Positions 9,140 to 17,540 of a DNA stretch of 64,000 nt are shown here, in pieces. The notes under the pieces were generated by a model. It was not told where the DNA came from. It saw nothing but the letters and a program-made list of their open reading frames with translations, and did not search any database. Numbering within the stretch: the first letter of the stretch is position 1; every line of letters starts with the position of its first letter. This DNA is from Cognaticolwellia sediminilitoris. GTDB taxonomy: Bacteria; Pseudomonadota; Gammaproteobacteria; Enterobacterales; Alteromonadaceae. The position numbers and the translations under genes are program-made. Location: contig NBOG01000003.1 in NCBI GenBank assembly GCA_002104535.1, forward strand, positions 1 through 64,000, read 5' to 3'.

Positions 9140-9286
9140 CCAAAACTAAGTTATTATTTACAATTTTTTTAACTATTTAGCTTAAGCGGCTTAATTTTCA
9201 ACAGACTGGTGGTTTTGTGAACTTTTATTTGATTCCTAAGATTGAAGTCAAGGATATTTTACGCGCAAATAGGTGTATTTCCTGTT

Positions 9287-9316
9287 GTTGCCTGATAAAA
9301 TGTCGGCAACTTTTTT
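9287..9316 (+). terminator. Hairpin plus T6 in the gltX leader (possible attenuator)
   Basis: GTTGCC (9287-9292) pairs with GGCAAC (9305-9310) and is followed directly by TTTTTT (9311-9316), the layout of an intrinsic terminator, 58 bp before gltX. The nearest plus-strand gene upstream ends almost 1 kb away, so it may act within the gltX leader. Confidence 0.5.
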
Positions 9317-9374
9317 ATCAACCTTGTATTGGTTTGCAGACATTAGCTAATTAATATATTTCATTGAGACTTTT

Positions 9375-10787
9375 ATGACTTTAACAACTCGATTTGCTCC
9401 TAGCCCAACAGGTTATTTACATGTTGGTGGTGCTCGTACTGCTTTATATAGCTGGCTCTATGCACAAAAAAATGGCGGTGACTTTATTCTTAGAATTGAA
9501 GATACTGACATTGAACGTTCAACTCAGGCATCCGTTGACGCTATTATGGATGGAATGAACTGGTTAAACTTACCATGGACCCATGGGCCTTACTTTCAAA
9601 CAAAACGTTTTGATCGTTATAAAGAGGTTATCGAACAACTGCTAGAATCTGGTCATGCATATCGTTGCTATAGCACGGCAGAAGAAGTGGATGCCATGCG
9701 TGAAGAAGCGAAAGCAAAAGGTGAAATCGAAAAGTACAATGGATTTTGGCGTGAACGTACAGACTATCCTGCTGATAAGCCTTATGCCATTCGCTTTAAA
9801 AACCCTTTAGACGGCGATGTTGTTATTAAAGATATGGTTAAAGGCGATATTGTTATCAGCAATGAACAGCTTGATGATTTAATCATCGCCCGTTCAGATG
9901 GTACTCCAACTTATAACCTGACTGTTGTTGTAGACGATTGGGATATGAAAGTAACACATGTTGTGCGTGGCGATGATCATGTAAGTAATACGCCTAAACA
10001 GATTAATATTTTAAAAGCGTTGGGTGCAACACTACCTGAATATGCTCATATTCCGATGATTTTAGGTGATGACGGTAAACGTTTGTCTAAACGTCATGGT
10101 GCTGTTGGTGTTATGCAGTATCGTGATGACGGTTACTTACCTGAAGCATTACTCAACTATTTAGTTCGTTTGGGTTGGTCTCATGGCGATAAAGAAATTT
10201 TCTCTCGTGAAGAAATGATTGAATTGTTTGATCTTAAAGATTGTAATCGAGCACCATCAGGCTTTAACACTGATAAACTGATTTGGGTTAATCAACATTA
10301 CATGAAAACGCTAGAGCCTGCTTATGTAGCTTCTCACCTCGCGTGGCATATGAAAGAGCAGGGCATCAATATTGAAAATGGCCCAGCACTGGAAGAAGTC
10401 GTTAAAGTACAAGCTGATCGTGTGAAAACATTAAAAGAAATGGCGCAAATTAGTCGTTACTTCTATGAAGACTTTACTGAGCTTGATGCTGGTGCAGTTA
10501 AAAAGCATTTACGTCCTGTTGTTAAGGAGCCATTATTATTAGTTAAAGCTAAATTAGCTGCATTAACTGATTGGTCACCAGAGTTAATTCATGCTGCTAT
10601 TAATGACACCGCAACTGAACTCGAGGTTGGTATGGGTAAAGTGGGTATGCCATTGCGTGTAGCTGCTACTGGTGGCGGTAACTCACCATCACTTGATGTG
10701 ACCTTAGCTTTATTAGATCAACAAAAGGTATTAGATAGAATTGATCAAGCGATTGAAGTAGTTGAAGCACGTATTGCTAATAGCTAA
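9375..10787 (+). CDS. gltX: Glutamate-tRNA ligase
   Basis: A 470-residue class I aminoacyl-tRNA synthetase of normal length. It charges tRNA-Glu with glutamate in the cytoplasm for translation (and as precursor for tetrapyrroles by the C5 pathway). The HIGH-type signature is in [18 protein letters not shown] (about residues 6-23) and the KMSKS-type signature is KRLSKRHG (about 236-243). The C-terminal anticodon-binding part ends in a run typical of the family. The gene is monocistronic, with a hairpin/T6 in its leader and an intrinsic terminator behind. The tRNA-Val array lies upstream on the opposite strand. Confidence 0.98.
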   Translation: MTLTTRFAPSPTGYLHVGGARTALYSWLYAQKNGGDFILRIEDTDIERSTQASVDAIMDGMNWLNLPWTHGPYFQTKRFDRYKEVIEQLLESGHAYRCYSTAEEVDAMREEAKAKGEIEKYNGFWRERTDYPADKPYAIRFKNPLDGDVVIKDMVKGDIVISNEQLDDLIIARSDGTPTYNLTVVVDDWDMKVTHVVRGDDHVSNTPKQINILKALGATLPEYAHIPMILGDDGKRLSKRHGAVGVMQYRDDGYLPEALLNYLVRLGWSHGDKEIFSREEMIELFDLKDCNRAPSGFNTDKLIWVNQHYMKTLEPAYVASHLAWHMKEQGINIENGPALEEVVKVQADRVKTLKEMAQISRYFYEDFTELDAGAVKKHLRPVVKEPLLLVKAKLAALTDWSPELIHAAINDTATELEVGMGKVGMPLRVAATGGGNSPSLDVTLALLDQQKVLDRIDQAIEVVEARIANS

Positions 10788-10820
10788 CTTAATTTAGATT
10801 GAATCTACCCGATAAACAAA

Positions 10821-10845
10821 AGCCAGCTTTAATGCTGGCTTTTTA
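10821..10845 (+). terminator. Intrinsic terminator of gltX
   Basis: AGCCAGC (10821-10827) and GCTGGCT (10834-10840) form a 7-bp stem with loop TTTAAT, followed by a T-run. Confidence 0.9.
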
Positions 10846-10882
10846 CTTTCGTGGTGTTTAACTTTATATGGTGTAGTTAACT

Positions 10883-10933
10883 TGTAGGTCGGCATTTATG
10901 CCGTCATTTTGACGGGCTGAAGCTTGACGTACA
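10883..10933. repeat. REP-like intergenic palindromic element
   Basis: Two adjoining palindromes, CGGCAT-TT-ATGCCG (10890-10903) and CGTCA-TTT-TGACG (10902-10914), lie within an imperfect outer inverted repeat TGTAGGTC (10883-10890) and GACGTACA (10926-10933). This resembles short dispersed palindromic elements common between genes in gammaproteobacteria. Only one copy is present here, so dispersion is inferred. Confidence 0.5.
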
Positions 10934-10963
10934 TAAATAAAAATACACTCGAAATAATAATAA

Positions 10964-11479
10964 TTAAAACTTAGTAGTATCTGTAAATAAACCAACTTTT
11001 AAATCAGTTGCTGTGTAGATAACACGACCATCAACAGAAACGGTACCGTCAGCTATACCCATAAATAATTTACGTTTAATTACACGTTTTAAAGTGATTT
11101 TATAGGTGACTTTTTTTGCTGTTGGTAAAATTTGACCAGTAAACTTAACTTCTCCAACACCTAAAGCACGACCATGACCAGGTCCACCAGACCAAGCTAA
11201 GAAGAAACCTGTTAACTGCCACATAGCGTCTAAGCCAAGACAACCAGGCATCACAGGGTCACCTTTGAAATGACAATCGAAAAACCAAAGATCAGGAGTT
11301 ATGTCTAACTCAGCGATAATTTCGCCTTTACCATGCTCTCCGCCATCATCATTAATGCTGATGATTCTGTCCATCATTAACATATTGTCTGAAGGTAATT
11401 GGCTATTACCTGGGCCGAACATTTCACCAGTACCTGCTTTTACTAGGTCTTCTTTTGAGAACGAATTTTGTTGTTCCAT
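10964..11479 (-). CDS. fabA: 3-hydroxydecanoyl-ACP dehydratase/isomerase FabA
   Basis: A 171-residue protein of the usual length, once the start MEQQ is used. It dehydrates 3-hydroxydecanoyl-ACP and isomerises the trans-2 product to cis-3, the branch point of anaerobic-type unsaturated fatty acid synthesis in the cytoplasm. Catalytic His70 ([11 protein letters not shown]) and Asp84 ([13 protein letters not shown]) are in place. A longer frame runs upstream to 11545, but those 22 residues have no counterpart in the family and cross the FabR-like operator, so ATG at 11479 is chosen even though its ribosome site is weak. The operator suggests repression by unsaturated acyl thioesters through FabR. 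Confidence 0.97.
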   Translation of the reverse strand: MEQQNSFSKEDLVKAGTGEMFGPGNSQLPSDNMLMMDRIISINDDGGEHGKGEIIAELDITPDLWFFDCHFKGDPVMPGCLGLDAMWQLTGFFLAWSGGPGHGRALGVGEVKFTGQILPTAKKVTYKITLKRVIKRKLFMGIADGTVSVDGRVIYTATDLKVGLFTDTTKF

Positions 11480-11518
11480 AGGATAACTTACATCTATTGA
11501 TAATTTGAAAGGTGTTAC

Positions 11519-11542
11519 TTTAGCGAACAGTTGTACGCTAAA
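11519..11542 (-). promoter_or_regulatory. FabR-like operator upstream of fabA
   Basis: A 24-bp near-perfect palindrome with half sites TTTAGCG (11519-11525) and CGCTAAA (11536-11542) and inner ACA/TGT, 40 bp upstream of the fabA start. It fits the known AGCGTACA-type FabR site of gammaproteobacterial unsaturated-lipid genes. Confidence 0.75.
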
Positions 11543-11655
11543 CAACTCCGAACAGTTAAATAAATCTATATTTTACTTAACAAAAGAGTTGAAACCTGTA
11601 AGAATTGGTTATGCGTAACCATCTGTTTTATGGGATTTCTTAAGGTAACTAATTG

Positions 11656-11910
11656 ATGAACATCAAAAAGAAAGCGTTAACTAATGCTGAAAAGCAAAAA
11701 CGTTATCGTGAGAGACAAAAAGATAAAGGCAAAAAAGAAATGCGTGGTTATTTATCTCCAGAAGCACAAAAGTGCTATGAATTAATCGCAGATCAAACCA
11801 AATGGAATGACAGTATTATTTTAAGTAATGCCGTTCGATTAACGTATGCTGCCTATAAGAATGGTCAAATTGGCTTATTAAATAATTGGTTAAATAAAAA
11901 CGATCTATAA
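11656..11910 (+). CDS. Small basic protein of unknown function
   Basis: An 84-residue protein with a very basic N-terminal half (KKKALTNAEKQKRYRERQKDKGKK) and a more ordered C-terminal half. TAAGGT at 11641 lies 9 bp before ATG 11656; a TTG one codon earlier is possible. The basic helix with KQKRYRERQ suggests nucleic-acid binding, and the length and layout recall ribbon-helix-helix-type small proteins, but no defining motif is visible and no family is claimed. It stands alone between divergent fabA and uvrY. Confidence 0.65.
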   Translation: MNIKKKALTNAEKQKRYRERQKDKGKKEMRGYLSPEAQKCYELIADQTKWNDSIILSNAVRLTYAAYKNGQIGLLNNWLNKNDL

Positions 11911-12035
11911 TCACAAAACGCTTTGCATAAATAAAGTCAACTAAAAGCGGCAATTTAGATTGTGTTAATCTTCAATTAGCTATATTCTTTTGGGCTGATT
12001 TTGTTGTTTTTTAAATATCATAAGGTAATCCTACA

Positions 12036-12680
12036 TTGATAAATGTTTTGTTAGTTGATGACCATGAGTTGGTTCGGACTGGAATTCGAAAAATCCTAGA
12101 CGAAGTAAAGGGACTTAAGGTGATCGGTGAAGCCAAAACAGGTGAGGAAGCTGTACAGTTTTGTCGAAAAACTGAACCTAATGTCGTATTAATGGATATG
12201 AACATGCCCGGTATCGGTGGACTAGAAGCAACAAAAAAAATCATCCGTTATGCCCCAGATGTTAAAGTCATTGTTTTAACCGTTTATTGTGAAAATCCTA
12301 TTCCGACTAAGGTAATGCAAATTGGCGCTGCAGGCTACTTGACCAAAGGTGCGGGCTCTGATGAAATGATCAACGCCATTCGTGCTGTTAATAGTGGTCA
12401 ACGTTATATCACGCCCGAAATCGCTCAACAGATGGCTTTAAGCCAATTTAAATCTGCCGATGAAAACCCTTTCAGCACTTTGTCTGAACGTGAATTGCAA
12501 ATTATGTTGATGATCACACGGGGTGAAAAAGTCCCTGATATTTCTGAACAATTAGTACTGAGCACTAAAACCATAAACAGCTATCGCTACCGTATGTTTG
12601 AAAAGCTGAATGTTGGTAATGATGTCGAACTAACCCATCTGGCTATTCGCCATGGTATGCTGAAAACTGAAGCCTTGTAG
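12036..12680 (+). CDS. uvrY: Response regulator UvrY/GacA family
   Basis: A 214-residue NarL-type regulator. The receiver domain (1-120) has the acidic pair DD (residues 8-9), phospho-acceptor D54 (VVLMDMNMPG), T82 region (VLTVY) and K104 (YLTKGAG). A LuxR-type HTH follows (about 150-205: LSERELQIMLMI and LVLSTKTINSYRYRMFEKLNV). In relatives it is phosphorylated by BarA/GacS and activates CsrB/CsrC-type small RNAs that titrate CsrA. The start is TTG at 12036 after TAAGG. It is 2 bp from uvrC, the conserved uvrY-uvrC operon. The cognate sensor kinase is not in the window. Confidence 0.95.
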   Translation: MINVLLVDDHELVRTGIRKILDEVKGLKVIGEAKTGEEAVQFCRKTEPNVVLMDMNMPGIGGLEATKKIIRYAPDVKVIVLTVYCENPIPTKVMQIGAAGYLTKGAGSDEMINAIRAVNSGQRYITPEIAQQMALSQFKSADENPFSTLSERELQIMLMITRGEKVPDISEQLVLSTKTINSYRYRMFEKLNVGNDVELTHLAIRHGMLKTEAL

Positions 12681-12682
12681 TC

Positions 12683-14536
12683 TTGTCTGAAAAAATATCA
12701 CCTCCTGAAAAATCAATTTTTGACCATAAGGCATTTCTAGCGGCTGTTTCAGCGCAAGCTGGTGTCTATCGAATGTATGATAGCGGCCAAAAGGTTATCT
12801 ACGTCGGTAAAGCTAAAGACCTAAAAAAACGTTTAACCAGTTACTTTAGAAAAGACGTTGGTAGTACTAAAACCCGTGCACTGGTAAAACAAATTTCGGC
12901 TATTGATGTAACTGTTACCCATACCGAGGGTGAAGCACTTATCCTCGAAAATAACTATATTAAAAAATACCAACCCAAATACAATATTCTACTGAGAGAT
13001 GACAAATCTTACCCTTATTTATTGATCACTGATCATAAACATCCCAAATTAGGGCTACATCGTGGAGGAAAAAAAGTTAAAGGTGAATATTTTGGGCCAT
13101 TTCCAACGGTAGGTGCTGTATGGGAAAGTCTGCGGTTAATGCAAAAGATATTTCCATTAAGGCAATGTGAAGACAGTTATTATCGTGCTCGTAGCCGACC
13201 TTGTTTACAGTATCAATTAGGTCGCTGCTCAGCGCCGTGCGTTGATAAAATTTCATCAATCGATTATCAAAAACAAGTTAAGCTCGCTAAGTTATTTCTC
13301 AAAGGTAAAAGCTCAAAGGTTATTGAACATTTGGTTGATAACATGGAAACGGCCAGCAAAAGCCTGAATTTTGAGCAGGCAGCAAAATATAGAGATCAAA
13401 TAACGACACTTAGAAAAGTTCAGCAACAACAGTTTGTCAGTGGTACGGCCGCTGAAATGGATATTATCGGAATACATAGACATAAGTCTCAAGCTTGTAT
13501 TCATGTATTATTTGTTAGAGAGCAAAAAATACTGGGCAGTAAAAGCTACTTTCCGACTGTGCCCGTTGGCACCAGTGATGCAGAAATTATCGCCGCTTTT
13601 ATTAGCCAACACTATATTGGTAACGAACTGAATTTAGGCGCTATACCGAAAGAAATTATCATATCTGAAGCGATTGATAATCAGGATGATATTGTTAAAG
13701 TCATCTCAGCACAAGCAGAGCGAGAAGTTAAACTTTCTCATAACGTTAGAACAGAACGTGCTCAGTATCTTAAATTAGCTTGTACTAATGCTGCCACAGC
13801 ATTATTGACTCGAAACTCACATAAAGAATCAATGCAGGCTAGGTTCTCTGCACTCAACGAAGTTTTTGAGTTAACTAACGGTATATCACGTATTGAGTGT
13901 TTTGATATTAGTCATACTATGGGGCAACAAACCGTAGCCTCAAATGTGGTTTTTAATCAAGAAGGGCCGTTAAAAAGCGATTACAGACGTTATAACGTGT
14001 ATGGAATTACACCCGGTGATGATTATGCTGCGATGGCTTTTGCACTAGACAAACGCTATAGCAAGGTCACCAGTGAAGAAAAAATGCCTGATATTATTTT
14101 TATTGATGGTGGTAAAGGGCAATTATCAAAAGCAGAAGAATTTTTTGCCAGTATTGAACAAGTAAAAACTCCTTTATTGGTTGGCGTTGCAAAAGGCGAA
14201 TCTAGAAAACCAGGTTTAGAAACATTAATTTTAGCAGGTAGCCATCAGTTGATTAATCTGCCAGCAACATCTCCGGCATTACACTTAGTACAACATATTC
14301 GAGATGAGTCACATCGTTTTGCCATTACGGGGCATCGTGCTAAACGACAAAAAGCCAGTAAAAAATCTACTTTAGAAACTATTCCAGGGATAGGAGCAAA
14401 GAAAAGACAAGCACTTTTACAATATTTAGGTGGTTTACAAGAAGTATTAAAAGCGGATAAAGCAGCATTAGCAAAAGTACCAGGGATCAATAAAGTGTTA
14501 GCTGAAAATATTTATGACGCCTTACATGACAATTAA
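12683..14536 (+). CDS. uvrC: Excinuclease ABC subunit UvrC
   Basis: A 617-residue nucleotide-excision-repair nuclease that makes both incisions around a UvrAB-marked lesion. The GIY-YIG nuclease domain is at about 25-105 (GVYRMYD and VIYVGKAKDLKKRL). A Cys cluster (RPCLQYQLGRCSAPC) follows near 170, then a UVR domain at about 205-240 (METASKSLNFEQAAKYRDQI). The RNase H-like domain has ECFDISHTMG and IDGGKGQL, and a tandem helix-hairpin-helix ends the protein (IPGIGAKKRQALL, VPGINKVLA). The start is TTG at 12683, 2 bp after the uvrY stop. Confidence 0.98.
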   Translation: MSEKISPPEKSIFDHKAFLAAVSAQAGVYRMYDSGQKVIYVGKAKDLKKRLTSYFRKDVGSTKTRALVKQISAIDVTVTHTEGEALILENNYIKKYQPKYNILLRDDKSYPYLLITDHKHPKLGLHRGGKKVKGEYFGPFPTVGAVWESLRLMQKIFPLRQCEDSYYRARSRPCLQYQLGRCSAPCVDKISSIDYQKQVKLAKLFLKGKSSKVIEHLVDNMETASKSLNFEQAAKYRDQITTLRKVQQQQFVSGTAAEMDIIGIHRHKSQACIHVLFVREQKILGSKSYFPTVPVGTSDAEIIAAFISQHYIGNELNLGAIPKEIIISEAIDNQDDIVKVISAQAEREVKLSHNVRTERAQYLKLACTNAATALLTRNSHKESMQARFSALNEVFELTNGISRIECFDISHTMGQQTVASNVVFNQEGPLKSDYRRYNVYGITPGDDYAAMAFALDKRYSKVTSEEKMPDIIFIDGGKGQLSKAEEFFASIEQVKTPLLVGVAKGESRKPGLETLILAGSHQLINLPATSPALHLVQHIRDESHRFAITGHRAKRQKASKKSTLETIPGIGAKKRQALLQYLGGLQEVLKADKAALAKVPGINKVLAENIYDALHDN

Positions 14537-14610
14537 CGCATATTCTGTGTAAAATGTCTGCGAGTACAACTCATCCTTGATTAGATAACGATAAGAGTAT
14601 CAGACTTACT

Positions 14611-15189
14611 ATGTGGACAATTCCCAACCAAATAACATTATTTAGAATAATTTTAATTCCTGTTTTTATCGTGGTGTTTTATTTGCCGGTATCTTGGAAT
14701 CATTTTGGCGCATTTGCTGTATTTTGGTTTGCAGCGATCAGTGACGCACTTGATGGCTATTTAGCACGTAAACTTAATCAATCTTCAGCTTTCGGTGCTT
14801 TTATAGACCCCGTTGCAGATAAATTGATGGTAGTTGCTGCCTTAGTTATTTTAATTCAAGACCTACAAGTATGGTGGATTTCAGTTTCTGCAATTTTAAT
14901 GATTTCTCGTGAAATTTTTATTAGCGCGTTAAGAGAATTTATGTCTTCTCGTGGTAATAGAGATGCCATTGCGGTATCACAAATGGGTAAATATAAAACT
15001 GCAGCACAAATGCTTGGCATTATGGGGTTAATTTGGTATCCCACTTATGACATACCGTTAATTTTATTTGAATTTCCCCATGAAATTTTAATATTTGCGG
15101 CTTATAGCTTTTATGCCATTGCAACAGTGCTTACTTTTTGGTCAATGGTGATTTATTTTAAAGCGGCTTGGCCAGAGTTAACAAAGTAA
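14611..15189 (+). CDS. pgsA: CDP-diacylglycerol-glycerol-3-phosphate 3-phosphatidyltransferase
   Basis: A 192-residue integral membrane enzyme making phosphatidylglycerol phosphate from CDP-diacylglycerol and glycerol 3-phosphate in the inner membrane. The CDP-alcohol phosphotransferase motif is complete: SDALDGYLARKLNQ, then GAFIDPVADK with its two late aspartates (about residues 46-72). Hydrophobic helices occupy the rest. ATG at 14611 gives the conserved MWTIPNQITLFRI start. It lies 74 bp after uvrC, and tRNA genes follow, as in E. coli. Confidence 0.97.
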   Translation: MWTIPNQITLFRIILIPVFIVVFYLPVSWNHFGAFAVFWFAAISDALDGYLARKLNQSSAFGAFIDPVADKLMVVAALVILIQDLQVWWISVSAILMISREIFISALREFMSSRGNRDAIAVSQMGKYKTAAQMLGIMGLIWYPTYDIPLILFEFPHEILIFAAYSFYAIATVLTFWSMVIYFKAAWPELTK

Positions 15190-15275
15190 TTAGTCGTTAA
15201 AATGGTAATTTTTAGTTAAAAAAACACCAGATTAGTCGCTTTTTGAGCAGTCAAAATAAAATTGATATTTAAGGG

Positions 15276-15303
15276 TTGACTCATCAGTTTTTCAATGTAG
15301 AAT
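15276..15303 (+). promoter_or_regulatory. Sigma-70 promoter of the Gly/Cys/Leu tRNA cluster
   Basis: TTGACT (15276-15281), a 16-bp spacer and TAGAAT (15298-15303) with a TG two bases before give a strong promoter. A GCG discriminator follows, and the first tRNA begins 33 bp after the -10 hexamer. Confidence 0.75.
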
Positions 15304-15336
15304 GCGTTTCCAGTTGACAGGGAGTCAACAGATGAA

Positions 15337-15412
15337 GCGGCTGTAGCTCAGCTGGTAGAGCATCACGTTGCCAACGTGAATGTCACGAGTTCGAGTCTCG
15401 TTAGCCGCTCCA
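15337..15412 (+). tRNA. tRNA-Gly (anticodon GCC)
   Basis: A 76-nt cloverleaf with encoded CCA; the anticodon loop TTGCCAA gives GCC. First of four identical copies and equivalent by position to E. coli glyW. Confidence 0.97.
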
Positions 15413-15465
15413 ATTTCTCTTTAAGAGAGAAGCTAAGGAATACTACCTACTGGTAGATAAAAAGT

Positions 15466-15539
15466 GGCGGGTTGGCAGAGTGGCCATGCACCGGATTGCA
15501 AATCCGATTACCTCGGTTCGACTCCGGGACCCGCCTCCA
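15466..15539 (+). tRNA. tRNA-Cys (anticodon GCA)
   Basis: A 74-nt cloverleaf with encoded CCA; the anticodon loop TTGCAAA gives GCA. Single copy, positionally equivalent to E. coli cysT. Confidence 0.97.
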
Positions 15540-15543
15540 CTTT

Positions 15544-15630
15544 GCCCGAGTGGTGGAATTGGTAGACACAAGGGATTTAAAATCCCTCGCTTGTAAGAGT
15601 GTGCCGGTTCAAGTCCGGCCTCGGGTACCA
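15544..15630 (+). tRNA. tRNA-Leu (anticodon TAA), GCCCGAG variant
   Basis: An 87-nt class II tRNA with long variable arm and encoded CCA; the anticodon loop TTTAAAA gives TAA. Its acceptor stem begins GCCCGAG, and it differs from the later Leu copies by a compensated A-T to G-C pair and by T in the variable arm (GAGTGTG). Equivalent by position to E. coli leuZ. Confidence 0.97.
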
Positions 15631-15693
15631 TTTATCAAGCAGTAGATGGTGAATACATATTGGCACATGTATTGGGTAAATTTAAAATATGAA

Positions 15694-15769
15694 GCGGCTG
15701 TAGCTCAGCTGGTAGAGCATCACGTTGCCAACGTGAATGTCACGAGTTCGAGTCTCGTTAGCCGCTCCA
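15694..15769 (+). tRNA. tRNA-Gly (anticodon GCC)
   Basis: Identical 76-nt copy of the first tRNA-Gly of the cluster, with encoded CCA. Confidence 0.97.
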
Positions 15770-15813
15770 ATTTTAAATGTGAACAAGTTTATTTGTTAAA
15801 TAAGCTCTATGAA

Positions 15814-15889
15814 GCGGCTGTAGCTCAGCTGGTAGAGCATCACGTTGCCAACGTGAATGTCACGAGTTCGAGTCTCGTTAGCCGCTCCA
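15814..15889 (+). tRNA. tRNA-Gly (anticodon GCC)
   Basis: Third identical 76-nt tRNA-Gly copy, 44 bp after the second. Confidence 0.97.
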
Positions 15890-15952
15890 AATTCGATAGT
15901 ATTTACTATCAAAGTAGGGAACCAATCTCTACTATAAAAAATACTTCTCGTT

Positions 15953-16039
15953 GCCCGGGTGGTGGAATTGGTAGACACAAGGGATTTAAAATCCCTCGCT
16001 TGTAAGAGCGTGCCGGTTCAAGTCCGGCCCCGGGTACCA
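15953..16039 (+). tRNA. tRNA-Leu (anticodon TAA), GCCCGGG variant
   Basis: An 87-nt tRNA-Leu with acceptor stem GCCCGGG paired to CCCGGGT and GAGCGTG in the variable arm. It is preceded by the spacer motif CCAATCTCTACTATAAAAA, which recurs before the last Leu copy. Confidence 0.97.
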
Positions 16040-16088
16040 TTTTGATTAATTAAGCGTTAATCGATTAGGAGTGTTTTGTTCAACCGAA

Positions 16089-16164
16089 GCGGCTGTAGCT
16101 CAGCTGGTAGAGCATCACGTTGCCAACGTGAATGTCACGAGTTCGAGTCTCGTTAGCCGCTCCA
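16089..16164 (+). tRNA. tRNA-Gly (anticodon GCC)
   Basis: Fourth identical 76-nt tRNA-Gly copy, with encoded CCA. Confidence 0.97.
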
Positions 16165-16248
16165 ATCTTTATTGCAGATTTTATTGAGTTTAATCATTAA
16201 ATAAAATCAAGTAGGGTCCCAATCTCTACTATAAAAATACTTCTCGTT

Positions 16249-16335
16249 GCCCGGGTGGTGGAATTGGTAGACACAAGGGATTTAAAATCCCTCGCTTGTA
16301 AGAGCGTGCCGGTTCAAGTCCGGCCCCGGGTACCA
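16249..16335 (+). tRNA. tRNA-Leu (anticodon TAA), GCCCGGG variant
   Basis: Last tRNA of the cluster, identical to the copy at 15953 and with the same upstream spacer motif, pointing to duplication of a Gly-spacer-Leu unit. Confidence 0.97.
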
Positions 16336-16433
16336 TTTAAAAGTATTTGCAAACATCCAATCTAATACCTTTGTTATTTTCTTCATACCTCGTTATGCTA
16401 GTAACTAATTATCGTGATTATCAGGTTTCTGTT

Positions 16434-17540
16434 TTGAAAAACGCATTTCTTATCGGTTTGTTGTTGAGCTTTACAGCGCTACAATGCTTTGCTCAAAGCT
16501 TTTCTATACAAGAATTAATAAAATTGTCAGAGATATACCCTGAAGAAGCCTTAGAAAAAGTCGAGCAACAACTGTTATTACCTCATATTTCTGCTAGTGA
16601 AAAAGCGATGCTACAAAGTTTAAAAGCAGATGTAGCATATTATGTTGACCAACCAGATTTGATCTTAGGTGCTTCCGAGCAGGCGCTAGCAAGCGGACTA
16701 TTAAATGAACATTGGCAAGTAAAAACGTTAATTACTAAAGCCCGTGGACATTTTCAGATGAAAGAGAATAAACTATTTTTGAATACCGCAAATGATGCAG
16801 TATTTAAAAGTGACCGCTATGATCTTACTGTATTAAAAGCTGCATCGGTAATTGAAAGAGCAAATGCGAATGCATTATTTAAAAACTTTACTGAAAGTAA
16901 AGATGACTTAACATTAGCTAACCGGTATTTAAAAGCGTTACCTGACAGTTTTACCAAAGGTGTAATGCAAGAACGTTATTCCGCAGCTCTGCGATTATTA
17001 TCACGATTTGAAGAGGCTATTGAATCACAACATACAGCGATTGAAATTTTTAAGAAAGTGAAAAGCGTGCACTTTTTAGCTATTTCCTATTACAATTTAG
17101 GTCGAGTTTATGATGCTTCTGGCGACATTGAAAATGCCATTAAAAATATGGAATTATCATATCAATGGGCAAAAGAAGACAACAATAAACTAAATCAGGC
17201 TTTTTCTTTATCACGATTAGCCGAATATCAATTAAAGTTGAATCAAGTTTCTAAAGCGGAAATTACTCTTAACGAAGCCCTAAGAGTAGCAGATGAAAGC
17301 CCTTCATTTCGGGTGCAGTTTCTAGCGCGTAAAGATTTAGCATTATTAACATGCACTAAAACCTATGAATCTCCTTGTCAAAATGCTTTAAAGGCTGCGA
17401 TAACTTTTGCTGAAAAATTCAAAATGACCGCAGATCAACGTGATTTATTAAAGCGATTAGCTCAAGCATATTTTCATCAAGAGCGGCATGAACTCGCCTA
17501 TAAAACTCTTAAAAAAGCAACGGATATATCTGATAACTAA
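16434..17540 (+). CDS. Exported TPR-repeat protein of unknown function
   Basis: With the TTG start at 16434 the protein has 368 residues and opens with a clear signal peptide (MKNAFLIGLLLSFTALQCFAQS). AGG at 16423-16425 is correctly spaced. The frame continues upstream to a TTG at 16347 and contains an ATG at 16395, but those starts would bury the signal peptide. The mature part is helical and shows TPR-like repeats: AISYYNLGRVYDASGDIENAIKNMELSY, FSLSRLAEYQLKLNQ, and others, each with the A/G/Y spacing of the family. It probably acts in the periplasm as a scaffold. It directly follows the tRNA cluster, as a separate unit. Confidence 0.8.
   Translation: MKNAFLIGLLLSFTALQCFAQSFSIQELIKLSEIYPEEALEKVEQQLLLPHISASEKAMLQSLKADVAYYVDQPDLILGASEQALASGLLNEHWQVKTLITKARGHFQMKENKLFLNTANDAVFKSDRYDLTVLKAASVIERANANALFKNFTESKDDLTLANRYLKALPDSFTKGVMQERYSAALRLLSRFEEAIESQHTAIEIFKKVKSVHFLAISYYNLGRVYDASGDIENAIKNMELSYQWAKEDNNKLNQAFSLSRLAEYQLKLNQVSKAEITLNEALRVADESPSFRVQFLARKDLALLTCTKTYESPCQNALKAAITFAEKFKMTADQRDLLKRLAQAYFHQERHELAYKTLKKATDISDN

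Larger units (their letters stand above)
8403..9374. other. Intergenic region holding the tRNA-Val array and gltX leader
   Basis: From 8403 to about 8715 no gene is supported; a short stem AAGCAC/GTGCTT near 8622-8640 and a motif resembling the array spacer (AGTAGAAGGTG near 8650) are the only structures seen. From 8718 to 9095 lie two decayed and two intact tRNA-Val copies on the minus strand, then their promoter (9112-9139) and the gltX leader hairpin (9287-9316). Confidence 0.7.

Noticed and set aside
15646-16005. A 119-codon frame across the tRNA cluster
   Set aside because: It is made of tRNA-Gly sequence read through twice (repeated VAQLVEHHVANVN); it has no ribosome site and overlaps four proven tRNA genes.
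15544-16335. tRNA-Leu genes as integration sites of a genomic island
   Set aside because: No integrase and no displaced tRNA 3' fragment were seen downstream; the neighbouring TPR gene looks native.
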